The notes under the pieces: model-generated
The model's database searches: none
What the model was told of the DNA's origin: nothing
What the model saw: the letters and a program-made list of their open reading frames with translations, nothing else
Source of the DNA: Micromonospora sp. NBC_00421
GTDB taxonomy: Bacteria; Actinomycetota; Actinomycetes; Mycobacteriales; Micromonosporaceae
Reading direction: 5' to 3'
Assembly: GCF_036017915.1 (NCBI RefSeq)
Contig: NZ_CP107929.1
Location: 372,001 to 436,000 of the forward strand
Length of the DNA: 64,000 bases
In this document: positions 34,444 to 41,865 of the stretch, one piece after another
Numbering within the stretch: the stretch's first letter is position 1
How the letters are laid out: each line of letters begins with the position of its first letter
Translations under genes and position numbers: made by a program

Positions 34444-34614
34444 GGTGATCCCGCGGTCGCGCAGCGGCTGCCCGCAGTTGGTACAGAAGCTGGCCTCGGG
34501 GCTGTTGGCGTGCCCGCAGGAGGCACAGCCGAGCGTCAGCGCCTGTCCGCAGCCGCCGCAGAAGCGGTCGTCCGGTCCCGCCGCCCGGGAGCAGTGTCCA
34601 CACTTGAGGTCGAT
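34444..34614 (-). other. In-frame double zinc-ribbon extension without a normal start codon
   Basis: Continuing the cyclase frame upstream gives 57 residues with eight cysteines in four CxxC pairs: CGHC, CGGC, CASC, CTNC. This is a classic double zinc ribbon as found at the N-terminus of related cyclase/ATPase proteins. No ATG, GTG, TTG or CTG occurs in this frame between the TAG at 34711 and the zinc ribbon. GGAG lies 6 nt before an ATC codon (34612-34614), which is where a start would be expected. Confidence 0.65.
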
Positions 34615-34753
34615 GACGAACTCCGTACGTGAGGAGGTCCCAGTATCCCGCTGCGGCGGGCCAGTCGGGTACCCGACGTGCGGTCGGACCCTGCGGTTGG
34701 GCGGCCGCCACTAGTGTTCCTCACGAGGAGAACTCACTGTCAGGAGAGTGGCC

Positions 34754-35020
34754 GTGCAGGTGCGCTTGTCCGCCTACTGGACCGACCCGGACGGCACCGT
34801 CCGGTCCCCCGGGGAGACGGTCGACGTCGATGCGGTCACTCTCGCCAGAATGGAGGAACAGGGCATGGTGGAGAATCCCGACAGCCAGTCGACCTCGGAC
34901 GCCGGCACGACCACGGGTTCGACGGCCAAGCCACAGAAGATCGGACCCGGGCCGACGACACCCCCGGAGAAGATCGGCCCGGGGCCGACCGCTCCACCCG
35001 CGGACGACAACGGCAGGTGA
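34754..35020 (+). CDS. Small protein with KIGPGPT repeat tail
   Basis: 88 residues from the GTG at 34754 (AGGAG at 7-nt spacing; a GTG two codons earlier has no spacing). Residues 1-40 (VRLSAYWTDPDGTVRSPGE, TVDVDAVTLARMEEQGMVE) form a short beta/helix module like those of small phage-type accessory proteins. The tail has two copies of KIGPGPT-PP. It is divergent from the cyclase gene with only ~140 bp between them. No function recognised. Confidence 0.65.
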   Translation: MQVRLSAYWTDPDGTVRSPGETVDVDAVTLARMEEQGMVENPDSQSTSDAGTTTGSTAKPQKIGPGPTTPPEKIGPGPTAPPADDNGR

Positions 35021-35026
35021 CCGACC

Positions 35027-35061
35027 GGCGTGCCGGTGGATCTCGGTCCGCCGGCCACGCC
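35027..35061. terminator. Imperfect hairpin between convergent genes
   Basis: Arms 35027-35040 and 35047-35061 pair with one bulge and one mismatch around a 6-nt loop, between the small gene (+) and the Crp gene (-). Confidence 0.45.
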
Positions 35062-35144
35062 GCGCTGTCTGCCCCGCTGCCGCGCCGCCCGGACCGCTCC
35101 ACCGCCCGGAGCATGCCGCCGCCCGGCCGCGCCGGGAAGCCTGG

Positions 35145-35837
35145 TCAGCGGTCGCTCATGCCGGCCCGGCGGCGCAGCGCCGCCACGTCGGTGACCACGA
35201 TCCGGCGGCCCTCGGTACGCAGCCAACCCCGGCTGGCGAAGGAGCCGATCGCCTGGTTGACGCTCTGCCGGGACCCCCCGGCCATCTCGGCCAGCTGGCT
35301 CTGGTTGAGCTCGATGGTGATCATCGGGGCCTGGCTCTCCCCGGCCAGCCGGACCAGCGTCTTGGCCACCCGGCCGGGCAGGTCGAGGAAGACGTGGTCG
35401 GCGTTCTGCTCGGTGAGCCGCCGGATCAGACCACCCAGCGACCGCATCACCGCGTCCAGGATGCGCGGGTTGGAGTGCACCAGTTCCATGAAGGCCGGAC
35501 GGGACAGCGCGAGGGCGGCGCAGTCCTCGATCGCCTCGGCCGAGGCCGAACGGGTGGAGGCGTCCAGCAGGGAGACCTCGCCCAGCACGTCCGGCGGTCG
35601 GATGACCGACAGCACGGCGCGTTCCCCGGTCGGCGCGGTGCGGAACACCGCCACCGCCCCCCGACGCAGCACGATCAACGACTCGCCGGGATCGTTCTCG
35701 ACGAAGAGGAGCTGGCCCTTGCGGTAGGTGCGCGGCACGGCCGCGGCGATCACCCGTTGGCGTACCTCCGGCTCCAGGCCGGCGAACATCTCCACCCCGG
35801 TGAGGGCGTCACCCGGCTCCGGCAGGCGCATCTCCAC
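35145..35837 (-). CDS. Crp/Fnr-family transcription regulator
   Basis: 230 residues from the GTG at 35837, with AGGGG 7 nt upstream; an ATG two codons later is an alternative. The cyclic-nucleotide domain has GEVSLLDASTRSASAEA, with the Glu and Arg that contact ribose and phosphate, so cAMP or cGMP binding is plausible. A Crp-type HTH follows (NQSQLAEMAGGSRQSVNQAI). There are no Fe-S cysteines. The nearby cyclase could supply its ligand. Its regulon is not known from sequence. Confidence 0.92.
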   Translation of the reverse strand: MEMRLPEPGDALTGVEMFAGLEPEVRQRVIAAAVPRTYRKGQLLFVENDPGESLIVLRRGAVAVFRTAPTGERAVLSVIRPPDVLGEVSLLDASTRSASAEAIEDCAALALSRPAFMELVHSNPRILDAVMRSLGGLIRRLTEQNADHVFLDLPGRVAKTLVRLAGESQAPMITIELNQSQLAEMAGGSRQSVNQAIGSFASRGWLRTEGRRIVVTDVAALRRRAGMSDR

Positions 35838-35875
35838 GGCCCCACCCCTCCCCCGGTCACGGACCACAACTTCGC

Positions 35876-35921
35876 TCACCGGGTGAACCCTGACGGCCCC
35901 TGCGGAGGTGAACTGACACCT
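35876..35921. promoter_or_regulatory. Possible Crp-type operator pair
   Basis: Two short palindromes lie 39-85 bp before the Crp start: TCACCGGGTGA (35876-35886) and AGGTG-N6-CACCT (35906-35921). Both resemble GTG/CAC half-sites. Tentative autoregulatory sites. Confidence 0.25.
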
Positions 35922-36099
35922 GTTCGGCGTCCGGTAGCGGTACACATCAGATCATGACGGCCCAGTCGCTTGCTGTACACCCCCGTAGACCTTTCCGTGA
36001 CACTCCCGAGCTGCGGCGGACGGTGGCGACCACCGTCCGCGCGCGGGGACGGCACCCCGGCCGGCGACGGTCACCGACCGTGGGCGAGGATGGACGGCG

Positions 36100-36612
36100 A
36101 TGGTCTACCGCTACTTCTACGACTGCGAATTCATCGAGGACGGCCGGAGTGTCGACCTCGTGTCGATAGGTGTCGTCGACGAGTACGGCCGCGAGTTCTA
36201 CGCGGTCTCCACCGAGTTCGACGACTCCCGCGCCATACCCTGGGTCCGTCGTCACGTGCTGGACAAGCTCCCCTCACCTGCCGACCGGGCCTGGCGTTCC
36301 CGCGCCCGGATCCGCGACGACCTGTACGAGTTCCTGCTGGAGCCGATCCGCGACCGGCCGGGCGAGCAACTGGAGCTGTGGGCCTGGTACGCCGCGTACG
36401 ACCATGTGGTGCTGGCCCAGCTCTGGGGGGCGATGCCGGCGCTGCCCCGGGAGATCCCCCGCTTCACCAAGGAGCTGCGGCAGCTCTGGGACGACCTCGG
36501 TCGGCCCCGGCTGCCGGACGCGGCGGCCGACCGGCACGACGCGCTGGTCGACGCCCGGCACAACCTGGCCCGCTGGCAGGCGATGACAGCCGGTGACGGT
36601 CGGCAGGTTTGA
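36100..36612 (+). CDS. RNase AS, 3'-5' exoribonuclease
   Basis: 170 residues, very close to M. tuberculosis Rv2179c along its length: YRYFYDCEFIEDG (catalytic Asp/Glu), SIGVVDEYGREFYAVSTEFD, LWAWYAAYDHVVLAQLWGAM (third acidic residue), and HDALVDARHNL with the general-base His and last Asp. The family is a DEDD dimer that trims adenylate-rich RNA. ATG at 36100. It is divergent from the Crp gene. Confidence 0.93.
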   Translation: MVYRYFYDCEFIEDGRSVDLVSIGVVDEYGREFYAVSTEFDDSRAIPWVRRHVLDKLPSPADRAWRSRARIRDDLYEFLLEPIRDRPGEQLELWAWYAAYDHVVLAQLWGAMPALPREIPRFTKELRQLWDDLGRPRLPDAAADRHDALVDARHNLARWQAMTAGDGRQV

Positions 36613-36664
36613 CAGGCGTGGTCCGGGGCACCGGTTCGGGCGAGCCGATCCGAGGGAGTGCGCC

Positions 36665-37168
36665 ATGGCCGACGATGCGACCACCATCACCGACGCCCGG
36701 CGACGGGTGACCGAGCTGATCCGGGACGCCCGGATCTGCATGCTGACCACGATCGGCGTGGACGGCCGGCTGCTCAGTCGGCCGATGGCGCTCCAGGCGG
36801 CCGAGTTCGAGGGCGACCTGTGGTTCTTCGCCTACACCGACTCGGCCAAGATGCGCCAGCTCCGGGTCAACCCGGAGGTCGACGTGGCCTTCTCCGACCA
36901 GCGGCACCACGCCTGGGTCTCGATCTCCGGCACCGCCCAGGAGGCGTACGACCGGGCGCGGGCCGAGCAGCTGTGGAACCCGGTGCTCAAGGCGTGGTTC
37001 CCGGACGGCCTGGACACCCCCGGGCTGACCCTGCTCAAGGTGCACGCCAGCTCGGCCGAGTACTGGGACTCGCCGGGTGGCTCTGTGGTCAACCTGCTCG
37101 GCCTGGCCAAGGCGGCGGTGACCGGCGAGCCGCCGAAACTGGGCGAGAACCACGAGGTCAGTTACTGA
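36665..37168 (+). CDS. PPOX-fold (pyridoxamine oxidase-like/general stress 26) protein
   Basis: 167 residues from an ATG with GAGGGAG upstream. ARICMLTTIGVDGRLLSRPM opens the split beta-barrel, LWFFAYTDSAKMRQLRVNPEVDVAF follows and WVSISGTAQ ends it. These proteins bind FMN, F420 or heme; B. subtilis YdaG (GSP26) is a relative. Cofactor and substrate are not assigned. A role in redox stress is inferred. It follows RNase AS with a 52-bp gap. Confidence 0.88.
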   Translation: MADDATTITDARRRVTELIRDARICMLTTIGVDGRLLSRPMALQAAEFEGDLWFFAYTDSAKMRQLRVNPEVDVAFSDQRHHAWVSISGTAQEAYDRARAEQLWNPVLKAWFPDGLDTPGLTLLKVHASSAEYWDSPGGSVVNLLGLAKAAVTGEPPKLGENHEVSY

Positions 37169-37285
37169 CCGGTAGCCGGCCGGTGCGGGTCGGGGCGCGG
37201 TGTCGGCGTACACCTGGGCCGACTACAGTGCGCACTGACGGCCCGCCCCGGGCCGGCAACGGTGCCGATGGTCTGAGCTGACACA

Positions 37286-37291
37286 TATCCT
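37286..37291 (+). promoter_or_regulatory. -10-like TATCCT upstream of pfk
   Basis: TATCCT lies 48 bp before the pfk ATG. A short hairpin CCTGA/TCAGG (37311-37324) overlaps the first bases of the AGGAGG ribosome site and could tune initiation. Confidence 0.35.
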
Positions 37292-37338
37292 GGGGCTTAT
37301 CCGGGCTTCACCTGACGTTTCAGGAGGATGTGCAGATC

Positions 37339-38367
37339 ATGCGTATCGGCGTGCTCACCGGCGGCGGCGACTGCCCAGGTCTCAACGCGGTCATTCGGGC
37401 GGTGGTCCGTAAGGGCGTCGCTACTTACGGTCACGAGTTCGTGGGTTTCCGGGACGGGTGGAAGGGTCCGCTGGAGGGCCTGTCCAAGCCGCTCGGCATC
37501 CCCGAGGTGCGGGGCATCCTGCCCCGCGGCGGCACCATCCTCGGCTCGTCCCGCACCAACCCGTTCAAGATCGAGAACGGCGTGGAGCGGATCAAGGAGA
37601 ACCTCGCCGCGCAGGGCGTCGACGCCCTGATCGCGATCGGCGGCGAGGACACCCTGGGCGTCGCGACCAAGCTGCACGAGCTGGGCGTCAACGTGGTCGG
37701 CGTACCGAAGACGATCGACAACGACCTGGGTGCGACCGACTACACCTTCGGCTTCGACACCGCCGTCAACATCGCCATGGAGGCGATCGACCGGCTGCAC
37801 ACCACCGCGGAGAGCCACCACCGCACCCTGGTCGTCGAGGTGATGGGTCGGCACGCCGGCTGGATCGCCCTGCACGCCGGCCTGGCCGGTGGCGCCAACG
37901 TGATCCTGCTGCCGGAGCGCAAGTTCGACGTCGAGCAGGTCGCCGGCTACGTCGAGAAGCGCTTCCAGCACCAGTACGCCCCGATCGTCGTGGTCGCCGA
38001 GGGCGCCCAGCCGCTCGACGGCCAGATGGTCCTGCACAACCAGGAGCTCGACGCCTTCGGTCACGTCCGCCTCGGCGGCATCGGCCAGTGGCTCGCCGAG
38101 CAGCTGGAGGCGAAGACCGGCAAGGAGGCCCGGACCGTCGTGCTCGGGCACATCCAGCGCGGTGGCACCCCGACCGCCTTCGACCGGGTGCTCGCCACCC
38201 GGCTCGGCCTCCAGGCGATCGACGCCGCGCACGAGGGCGACTGGGGCAAGATGGTCGCGATGCAGAGCACGGACATCGTCCGGGTGCCGCTGGCCGAGGC
38301 CACCCGCGAGCTGAAGACCGTCCCGATCGAGCGTTACGACGAGGCCGAGGTCTTCTTCGGCAGCTGA
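37339..38367 (+). CDS. pfp: 6-phosphofructokinase, sequence features of the PPi-dependent type
   Basis: 342 residues from the ATG at 37339 (AGGAGG upstream; gives MRIGVLTGGGDCPGLNAVIR). The phosphoryl-donor site reads IGGEDTLGVA, with Asp at the position that is Gly in ATP enzymes, followed by VPKTIDNDLGATDYTFGFDT with Lys where ATP enzymes have Gly. Both are markers of PPi-PFK, as in the Amycolatopsis methanolica enzyme. It interconverts fructose-6-phosphate and fructose-1,6-bisphosphate; the PPi form is reversible. A strong terminator follows. The donor needs biochemical confirmation. Confidence 0.9.
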   Translation: MRIGVLTGGGDCPGLNAVIRAVVRKGVATYGHEFVGFRDGWKGPLEGLSKPLGIPEVRGILPRGGTILGSSRTNPFKIENGVERIKENLAAQGVDALIAIGGEDTLGVATKLHELGVNVVGVPKTIDNDLGATDYTFGFDTAVNIAMEAIDRLHTTAESHHRTLVVEVMGRHAGWIALHAGLAGGANVILLPERKFDVEQVAGYVEKRFQHQYAPIVVVAEGAQPLDGQMVLHNQELDAFGHVRLGGIGQWLAEQLEAKTGKEARTVVLGHIQRGGTPTAFDRVLATRLGLQAIDAAHEGDWGKMVAMQSTDIVRVPLAEATRELKTVPIERYDEAEVFFGS

Positions 38368-38375
38368 CCCGCCCA

Positions 38376-38409
38376 CCCCTGCCCCTCCGCCACGCCGGAG
38401 GGGCAGGGG
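38376..38409 (+). terminator. Hairpin after the phosphofructokinase gene
   Basis: Perfect 14-bp arms (38376-38389, 38396-38409) with a 6-nt loop, 9 bp after the stop. Confidence 0.75.
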
Positions 38410-38444
38410 GTACGGGACGGGTCGAACGGGACGGAAGGGTGGAG

Positions 38445-39263
38445 ATGGCGGCTGCGAAGCACACCGTCGCGGTGATCGGGGCGGGAAAGATCGGTGAGCT
38501 GGTGCTCTCCGGGCTGTTGCGGTCCGGCTGGCCGGCGCAGCGGCTGCTGGCGACCGCCCGCCGTCCCGTCCGGGCCGAGGAACTGGCCACCCGGTACGGC
38601 GTACGGGTGGTCGACAACCTGACCGCCGTCGACGAGGCGGCGGTGCTGGCGGTCGCGGTGAAGCCGCAGGACGCGGGCACCCTGCTGGACGAGATCGGCC
38701 CGAAGGTGCCGGCCGACAAGCTGGTCATCTCGCTCTGCGCCGGGCTGCCCACCAGCTTCTTCAGCCGCCGGCTGCCCGAGGGCACCCCGGTGGTCCGGGT
38801 GATGACCAACACCCCGGCCCTGGTCGACCAGGCGATGAGCGCGATCTCGGCCGGCGCGCACGCCACCGGTGAACACCTGGCCCTGGCCGAGGAGATGTTC
38901 GCCCCGCTCGGCGCGACCCTGCGGGTGCCCGAGTCGCAGCAGGACGCGGTGACCGCCCTCTCCGGCTCCGGGCCGGCCTACTTCTACCTGCTGGTCGAGG
39001 CCATGATCGACGCGGGCATCCTGCTCGGCCTGCCCCGGCAGGTGGCACACGAGCTGATCGTGCAGACCGCGATCGGCTCGGCGATTATGCTGCGCGACTC
39101 CGGCGAACACCCGGTCAAGCTCCGCGAGGCGGTCACCTCCCCGGCCGGCACCACCATCTCGGCCATCCGCGAGCTGGAGAAACACGGCGTACGCGCGGCA
39201 CTGCTGGCGGCGCTGGAAGCCGCCCGCGACCGCGCCCGCGAACTGGCCGCCCAGGCCGACTGA
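38445..39263 (+). CDS. proC: Pyrroline-5-carboxylate reductase
   Basis: 272 residues from the ATG at 38445 (AAGGG upstream; a GTG two codons earlier is possible). NADPH site VAVIGAGKIGELVLSGL, AVKPQDAGTLL in the middle, and the family signature near the C-terminus (LREAVTSPAGTTISAI). It reduces pyrroline-5-carboxylate to proline. It lies 77 bp after pfk beyond the terminator, so it probably has its own promoter. Confidence 0.95.
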   Translation: MAAAKHTVAVIGAGKIGELVLSGLLRSGWPAQRLLATARRPVRAEELATRYGVRVVDNLTAVDEAAVLAVAVKPQDAGTLLDEIGPKVPADKLVISLCAGLPTSFFSRRLPEGTPVVRVMTNTPALVDQAMSAISAGAHATGEHLALAEEMFAPLGATLRVPESQQDAVTALSGSGPAYFYLLVEAMIDAGILLGLPRQVAHELIVQTAIGSAIMLRDSGEHPVKLREAVTSPAGTTISAIRELEKHGVRAALLAALEAARDRARELAAQAD

Positions 39264-39303
39264 CAGCCGGCAGCGACAGGGGTGGGTGCGAAAGATTGGT
39301 CCG

Positions 39304-39534
39304 TCATGTGCTGGTGGGAAGCAGCTCACCGTTGACGAGGTATCGGCAGGTGCCGAGGGCGGCTGCTGCAACGGCATTCGTAAGCCGACGCCAGACATAG
39401 GGTCGAAGCATCGGCTCGGCTTCATCGGGCGGGCTCAGGTGGTACGCCGGTAGTTCACCGTCGGCCAGCCGTAGCGCTGCTTTCTTTTCCCCACGAAGCA
39501 CGCCGCCTAGGTACGGCGAACGTGAGTGCCCCAT
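39304..39534 (-). CDS. Doubtful 76-codon hypothetical gene of lower GC
   Basis: ATG-started frame reading MGHSRSPYLGGVLRGEKKAA and ending YLVNGELLPTST. Its GC is near 62 %, well below its neighbours, and third positions are mixed, so codon use is foreign for this genome. No ribosome site precedes the ATG, and the frame start sits against the DUF2203 promoter area. It converges with proC. It could be a recently acquired small gene or a decayed fragment. Confidence 0.35.
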   Translation of the reverse strand: MGHSRSPYLGGVLRGEKKAALRLADGELPAYHLSPPDEAEPMLRPYVWRRLTNAVAAAALGTCRYLVNGELLPTST

Positions 39535-39543
39535 ACTGGCCCG

Positions 39544-39897
39544 GTGTTCACTCTCGCCCAGGCGCGGTACCTGGTCGCCACCCTGCAGCCCCGCATCGAC
39601 GAGCTGATCGGTATCCGGGCCGACCTGGCCGAGTTACGGGCCGACCTGGCCGGCCCCGGGATGTCGGCGCTGGGCGGCCGGGCCGAGGTCAAGGCCCTCG
39701 AGGCCCGGCTGCACGGCGTGCTGGAGGATTTGAACTCGCACGACATCCAGGTCAAGGGGATCGCCCCGGTGCTGCTCGACTTCCCCGGCGAACACGACGG
39801 CCGCGCCGTGCTCTGGTGCTGGCTGGAGGGCGACTCCGACGTGCGCTGGTACCACCGCGTCGAATGCGGCTTCGCCGGCCGCCGCCCAATCCGCTAA
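39544..39897 (+). CDS. DUF2203-family protein
   Basis: 117 residues from the GTG at 39544, giving VFTLAQARYLVATLQPRIDE, the usual N-terminus of the family. Then comes a helical hairpin, GIAPVLLDFPGEHDGRAVLWCW, and the C-terminal DVRWYHRVECGFAGRRPI. DUF2203 proteins are short and widely conserved in actinobacteria and bacilli, function unknown. CATACT at 39532-39537 ends 6 nt before the GTG, so the transcript may be leaderless. Confidence 0.85.
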   Translation: MFTLAQARYLVATLQPRIDELIGIRADLAELRADLAGPGMSALGGRAEVKALEARLHGVLEDLNSHDIQVKGIAPVLLDFPGEHDGRAVLWCWLEGDSDVRWYHRVECGFAGRRPIR

Positions 39898-39920
39898 CCC
39901 ACCCCCCCACACCCCCCCAC

Positions 39921-39950
39921 ACCCCACCCCACCCCACCCCACCCCACCCC
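39921..39950. repeat. (ACCCC)6 microsatellite
   Basis: Six exact ACCCC units in a longer C-rich run just after the DUF2203 stop; the minus strand is G-rich and could form a quadruplex. Confidence 0.85.
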
Positions 39951-40044
39951 GTCGATCAGGGAGTTATGGTGGGAGCAAAGCATGCGATATGGGGATGCAA
40001 CGGGCACCAGAACTCCAAGATCGCGCGCAGTCGGAGCCCTGCCG

Positions 40045-40080
40045 GGTCAGGGCGGGGTCGGTCAGGGCGGGGTCGGTCAG
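40045..40080. repeat. 15-bp tandem repeat
   Basis: GGTCAGGGCGGGGTC in 2.4 copies downstream of the dehydratase gene end. Confidence 0.7.
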
Positions 40081-40108
40081 GCCATGGGTGGGGGTGGGGG
40101 CAGGGCGG

Positions 40109-41056
40109 TCAGGCGAGGGTGGCCAGCATGGTGGGGGAGACGTTGCCGCCGCTGAGGACCAGGATCGTCCGGGCGCCCGGGGCGGCGGTCACCCGCCCGG
40201 TGCGCAGCGCGGCGAGGGTGACCGCCGCCGCCGGTTCGAGCAGCAGCCGGGTGGCCGCCATCAGATCCCACCAGGCGGCCCGGATGTCCGCCTCGGTGAC
40301 CTCCACCATGTCGTCGACCAGGTCCCGGACGTGGGCCAGGGTGAGCCGGCCGGCGAACGGGGCGGCCAGCCCGTCGGCCATCGAGACCGGTCGGGTCGCC
40401 GGGCCGTCGCCGTCGGTGCGCAGCGCGTGGCCGACGACGTTGGCGGTGGCCGGCTCGACGCCGACGATCCGGGCCGTCGGGGCAGCAGCCCGGACGGCAG
40501 CTGCCACCCCGCTGATCAGCCCGCCACCGCCGACCGGGACCAGTACCAGGCCCGGCGGTGGGCCGTCGGCCAGCAGTTCCCGGCCCAGGGTGGCCTGACC
40601 GGCGATGACGTCCGGGTCGTCGAACGGCGGCAGCAGGTGGTAGCCGCGCTCGGCGGTGATCGTCTGACAGGTGGCGAGCAGGTCGTCGGTGAGCACCACC
40701 TCGCCACCCCACCGGCGGACCGCCTCGATCTTGGTGGGCACCGCGTGCGGGGGCATGCAGACGACGGTGGGCAGGCCGAAGGTACGACCGGCGAAGGCCA
40801 CCGCCATGGCGTGGTTGCCGGCCGAGAAGGCGGTCAGCCCGGCCGGGGTCGCCTGCCGTTCGGCCAGGGCGAGCAGCGCGTTCAGCGCGCCCCGGACCTT
40901 GAAGCTGCCGGTGTGCTGGAGATTCTCCGCCTTCACCGCGACGTCCAGTCCGAACTCGTCGCCGAGCTGCGGGCAGGGCAGCAGAGGGGTCCGGACGATC
41001 CGCCCGGCGAGCCGGCGCTCGGCGGCCAGGACGTCGTCCACGCTGGTCAGTCGCAT
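40109..41056 (-). CDS. PLP-dependent threonine/serine dehydratase-like enzyme
   Basis: 315 residues, single catalytic domain of fold-type II. PLP lysine in HTGSFKVRGALNAL (around residue 52), phosphate loop VPVGGGGLISGVAAAV (~175-190), and the closing LSGGNVSPTML. No C-terminal regulatory ACT domain, so it is the short catabolic type (threonine ammonia-lyase, serine racemase or 3-hydroxyaspartate lyase). The exact substrate is not decidable. It sits 29 bp upstream of nothing co-directional but after the sortase gene on the same strand; a shared transcript is possible. Confidence 0.87.
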   Translation of the reverse strand: MRLTSVDDVLAAERRLAGRIVRTPLLPCPQLGDEFGLDVAVKAENLQHTGSFKVRGALNALLALAERQATPAGLTAFSAGNHAMAVAFAGRTFGLPTVVCMPPHAVPTKIEAVRRWGGEVVLTDDLLATCQTITAERGYHLLPPFDDPDVIAGQATLGRELLADGPPPGLVLVPVGGGGLISGVAAAVRAAAPTARIVGVEPATANVVGHALRTDGDGPATRPVSMADGLAAPFAGRLTLAHVRDLVDDMVEVTEADIRAAWWDLMAATRLLLEPAAAVTLAALRTGRVTAAPGARTILVLSGGNVSPTMLATLA

Positions 41057-41085
41057 CGCCGGAGCCTAGCCGCCCGGGTTGGGGG

Positions 41086-41865
41086 TCAGTCGGCGGCGGA
41101 GCGGGGGACGGGGTCGGCCGGCGGGTCGGCGACGGCGAAGACCACCACGTTGTCCCGGTAGTGCCCGACCCGCCGGTCGAAGTCACCACCGCAGGTGATC
41201 AGCCGCAGCTCGGGGCCGGGCGTCGGGCCGTACACGGTGGCGGTGGGGAAGGCGTCCTTGGGGGTACGCAGCGTGCCGGTGACCCGGAACGTCACCCGGC
41301 GCGCGCCCCGCCACACCTCGATCCGGTCGCCGGGGCGCAACTCGCCGAGGCGGGCGAAGACGGCCGGGCCACGTCGGGAGTCCAGGTGACCGGCGATCAC
41401 CGCCGGCCCCGGGTCGCCCGGTGCCGGGCCGCCGCCGTACCAGCCGGCCCGGGTGAAGTCCGCCGGTGGGACCAGGGTGCCGGCGCGGTCCAGGCCGAGC
41501 GCGGTGAGCGTGGAGTCGACGTCGATCCGCGCCACGCGTACCCGGGTGGGTGGCGCAGGCACGGCGCGCAGCGCGCCGGCACCGGTGGCGCAACCGGCCG
41601 CGCAGCCGGGCCGCCAGTCACCGGCCGGGCCCACCGGCCGGGCGGAGCCGTCCGCCGGGCCGGCGTCGGAGTCTGGGCCGGCGTCGGAGTCTGGGCCGGG
41701 GGTGGCGGCCGGGCCGGGGGCGGTGGTGAGGCCGAGGCGGGTGTCGGTGGCCAGGCCGACGCCGGTGCCCGCGGCCAGGCAGAGCGCCGCGCCGACCGCG
41801 ACCAGGGCGGCGGACGACCCCCGCCGGGCGCGGTGCCGCCGGATCGCGAAGCCGGGCCTGGTCAC
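41086..41865 (-). CDS. Class F sortase
   Basis: 259 residues from GTG. An N-terminal membrane anchor (SSAALVAVGAALCLAAG, ~17-33) precedes an Ala/Pro-rich linker with duplicated PDSDAG. The sortase barrel has the catalytic His in VIAGHLDS, the Cys in LRLITCGGDFD and the Arg in HYRDNVVVF. Class F enzymes are actinobacterial and poorly characterised. The start overlaps the stop of the DUF4397 gene (GTGA), so that protein is the obvious partner or substrate. The catalytic set is complete. Confidence 0.9.
   Translation of the reverse strand: MTRPGFAIRRHRARRGSSAALVAVGAALCLAAGTGVGLATDTRLGLTTAPGPAATPGPDSDAGPDSDAGPADGSARPVGPAGDWRPGCAAGCATGAGALRAVPAPPTRVRVARIDVDSTLTALGLDRAGTLVPPADFTRAGWYGGGPAPGDPGPAVIAGHLDSRRGPAVFARLGELRPGDRIEVWRGARRVTFRVTGTLRTPKDAFPTATVYGPTPGPELRLITCGGDFDRRVGHYRDNVVVFAVADPPADPVPRSAAD

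Noticed and set aside
34754..35020. Prophage remnant
   Set aside because: The small protein has a phage-accessory-like N-terminus, but no capsid, integrase or other phage genes lie nearby.
36600..37340. Riboswitch upstream of the phosphofructokinase or metF genes
   Set aside because: Only short hairpins are seen; no conserved riboswitch core could be recognised by eye in either leader.
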